Origin: JBFWNG01 sp050251195
GTDB taxonomy: Bacteria > Bdellovibrionota_B > Oligoflexia > Oligoflexales > Oligoflexaceae
Reading direction: 5' to 3'
DNA length: 64,000 bases
Assembly (NCBI GenBank): GCA_050251195.1
Contig: JBFWNG010000002.1
Location: 1-64,000 of the forward strand
Shown here: in pieces, positions 62,967-64,000 of the stretch
How positions within the stretch are numbered: the first letter of the stretch is position 1
Layout: every line of letters begins with the position of its first letter
Made by a program: the position numbers and the translations under genes
The notes under the pieces: generated by a model
What the model was told of the DNA's origin: nothing
What the model saw: only the letters and a program-made list of their open reading frames with translations
Database searches by the model: none

Positions 62967-63416
62967 CTAGCTCCAAAGTCCAAGGGCAGAAAGCCCTTTT
63001 TTGTAGGATTCTCTTTTCCAATCAACGACGGTTTCGAGAATGTGCTCTATCGTGACCCACCTAAGAGCAGAAAATTCATATTCTGATTTTGACAAGTCGT
63101 GGGTAGCGCCGTCCTTAAACTGCGTCAAAAACCATGTCTGCACTTGGCCGCAGAACCGAAGTTTGATGGACGAGTTGAGATCGCTGGGGAAAAGATACGG
63201 GATTTCCTTGGGCGCCTTTCTCAGGATGACAAGGTCGGATGACCCAATCTCTTCGTAAAGTTCACGAAAAAGAGCTTCTTCTAGGCTCTCTCCGTCCTCA
63301 ATACCGCCCTGGGGGAACTGCCATGCTTCGGGAGTTTTTGTGCGCTGGCCGACCAGCACCTCTTTTCTCTCATTTTGTATAACAGCAACGATTGATCTTC
63401 TATAAGGTAAATTCAA
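62967..63416 (-). CDS. rppH: RNA pyrophosphohydrolase RppH
   Basis: 149 residues, TTG start seven bases after GAGG. YRRSIVAVIQNERKEVLVGQR, WQFPQGGIEDGESLEEALFRELYEEIG (full Nudix box GX5EX7REUXEEXGU), and RYLFP-type IPYLFPSDL mark RppH/NudH. It removes pyrophosphate from 5' ends of mRNA to start decay. Confidence 0.93.
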   Translation of the reverse strand: MNLPYRRSIVAVIQNERKEVLVGQRTKTPEAWQFPQGGIEDGESLEEALFRELYEEIGSSDLVILRKAPKEIPYLFPSDLNSSIKLRFCGQVQTWFLTQFKDGATHDLSKSEYEFSALRWVTIEHILETVVDWKRESYKKGLSALGLWS

Positions 63417-63539
63417 GCACTTGCCTCAAGCTATTACTGACATTTCATTGTGATATAATAATAGTAAACGACCCCTTATTTCTAGCTCGATTTTACCGAT
63501 ACCATTCTTACCAAAGAATTTTCATAGAGGAATGCAGTG

Positions 63540-64000
63540 ATGACAGATCGTTTTTCCTTCAATCTCTCTTATATCCGAGCTCTCGCATGTGCCACTTTTG
63601 CGCTGTTTGTTCCGACGCATGCCTTCTCCATAATTACGCTTGGCCTGTCGGGAACTGCGGAAACAACGAATTCCGATTATCTGAGCAAGAGGGACCACGC
63701 GGTTAGCTTTAGGACGGGTGTGTCATTAGGTGACCACTTTCAAGTGGGACTAGCACACCGTAGATCGGCCGACGAGGAAGTTAACACGGACAAAGGCTAT
63801 AGGGTCGAATCGGAATCAATAACGAATTCCGCTGATCTTACGTTTATTCCCTTTACGGGATATGTGTCTCCCTACGTTTTTGGCGGACAATCCTTAAAAA
63901 CGGTAAAGGGTAAATACTATTCCGTTGAGCAAGGGACGTTCGATATTCCAGAATCGACTACAACACCCGTTATTTATGGATTCGGAATACAAGTTTTTCT
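63540..64000 (+). CDS. Outer-membrane beta-barrel protein (3' end off window)
   Basis: ATG 63540 after GAGG; 153 residues visible, then the window ends. Signal peptide (cleavage near THAFS, about residue 28). Amphipathic strands such as VSFRTGVSLGDHFQVGLAHRR and TGYVSPYVFGGQ fit an OMP_b-brl-type barrel like the one at 1920, though with no close sequence match by eye. Role unknown. Confidence 0.7.
   Translation, partial: MTDRFSFNLSYIRALACATFALFVPTHAFSIITLGLSGTAETTNSDYLSKRDHAVSFRTGVSLGDHFQVGLAHRRSADEEVNTDKGYRVESESITNSADLTFIPFTGYVSPYVFGGQSLKTVKGKYYSVEQGTFDIPESTTTPVIYGFGIQVF

Overview
The window looks like a chromosome segment of a Gram-negative, diderm bacterium of moderate GC. It is rich in lipoproteins, signal-peptide proteins, outer-membrane barrels and TPR envelope proteins, and it carries a PilZ protein, MotAB-type stators, several secreted proteases and a Suf Fe-S operon with SufU and Nfu. 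This mix suggests a relative of Bdellovibrionota/Oligoflexia or another former deltaproteobacterial lineage; that placement is inference from gene content. No rRNA, convincing tRNA, CRISPR array, phage gene or transposase gene was found.

Layout. 1-2.7 kb: a lipoprotein built of 48-residue tandem repeats (runs off the left edge), divergent from a small outer-membrane barrel. 2.8-7.1 kb: two secreted c-type heme proteins, a PilZ protein and ElbB. 7.1-16.0 kb: a nitrogen block, with a RamB/ScfR-like regulator divergent from amt, then gltD and gltB; the divergent promoter carries three copies of an 8-bp motif phased at exactly 17 bp. 16.1-18.2 kb: a two-repeat secreted protein and a DNA/RNA endonuclease lipoprotein. 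18.3-25.2 kb: a four-gene coupled operon of a coiled-coil protein, a MotA-like protein, a MotB/OmpA-like protein and a 1440-residue UPF1-like SF1 helicase. It is followed by a roughly 355-bp element with 47-bp inverted repeats. The logic resembles the Zorya anti-phage system, but the effector differs; this is the best candidate here for an undescribed system. 25.6-31.8 kb: Rrf2 regulator, sufB, sufC, sufD, sufS, sufU and nfu. 31.9-40.0 kb: DUF3047 lipoprotein, EtfD-like Fe-S membrane protein, an M16 protease pair, a histidine kinase and a small lipoprotein. 40.1-47.8 kb: core genes (fabD, rpmF, yceD, rpsB, tsf, pyrH, frr), a GYF-like membrane protein and a sigma-54 activator. 48.1-50.6 kb: a glycosyltransferase and a polyprenyl-phosphate sugar transferase for exopolysaccharide or O-antigen. 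50.7-59.9 kb: a metzincin lipoprotein and an envelope operon of lytic transglycosylase, secreted protein and three TPR proteins. 60.1-64 kb: a secreted zinc protease, a response regulator, a corrinoid-type binding protein carrying an in-frame dispersed repeat, a four-helix membrane protein, RppH and a second barrel running off the right edge.

How the parts connect. amt and gltDB import and assimilate ammonium, probably under the adjacent regulator. The Suf operon builds Fe-S clusters needed by GltB, GltD and the EtfD-like protein. The stator-helicase operon probably couples ion flow across the inner membrane and peptidoglycan anchoring to a nucleic-acid motor. Start codons were chosen from ribosome-binding sites where possible, and several differ from the longest open frame.
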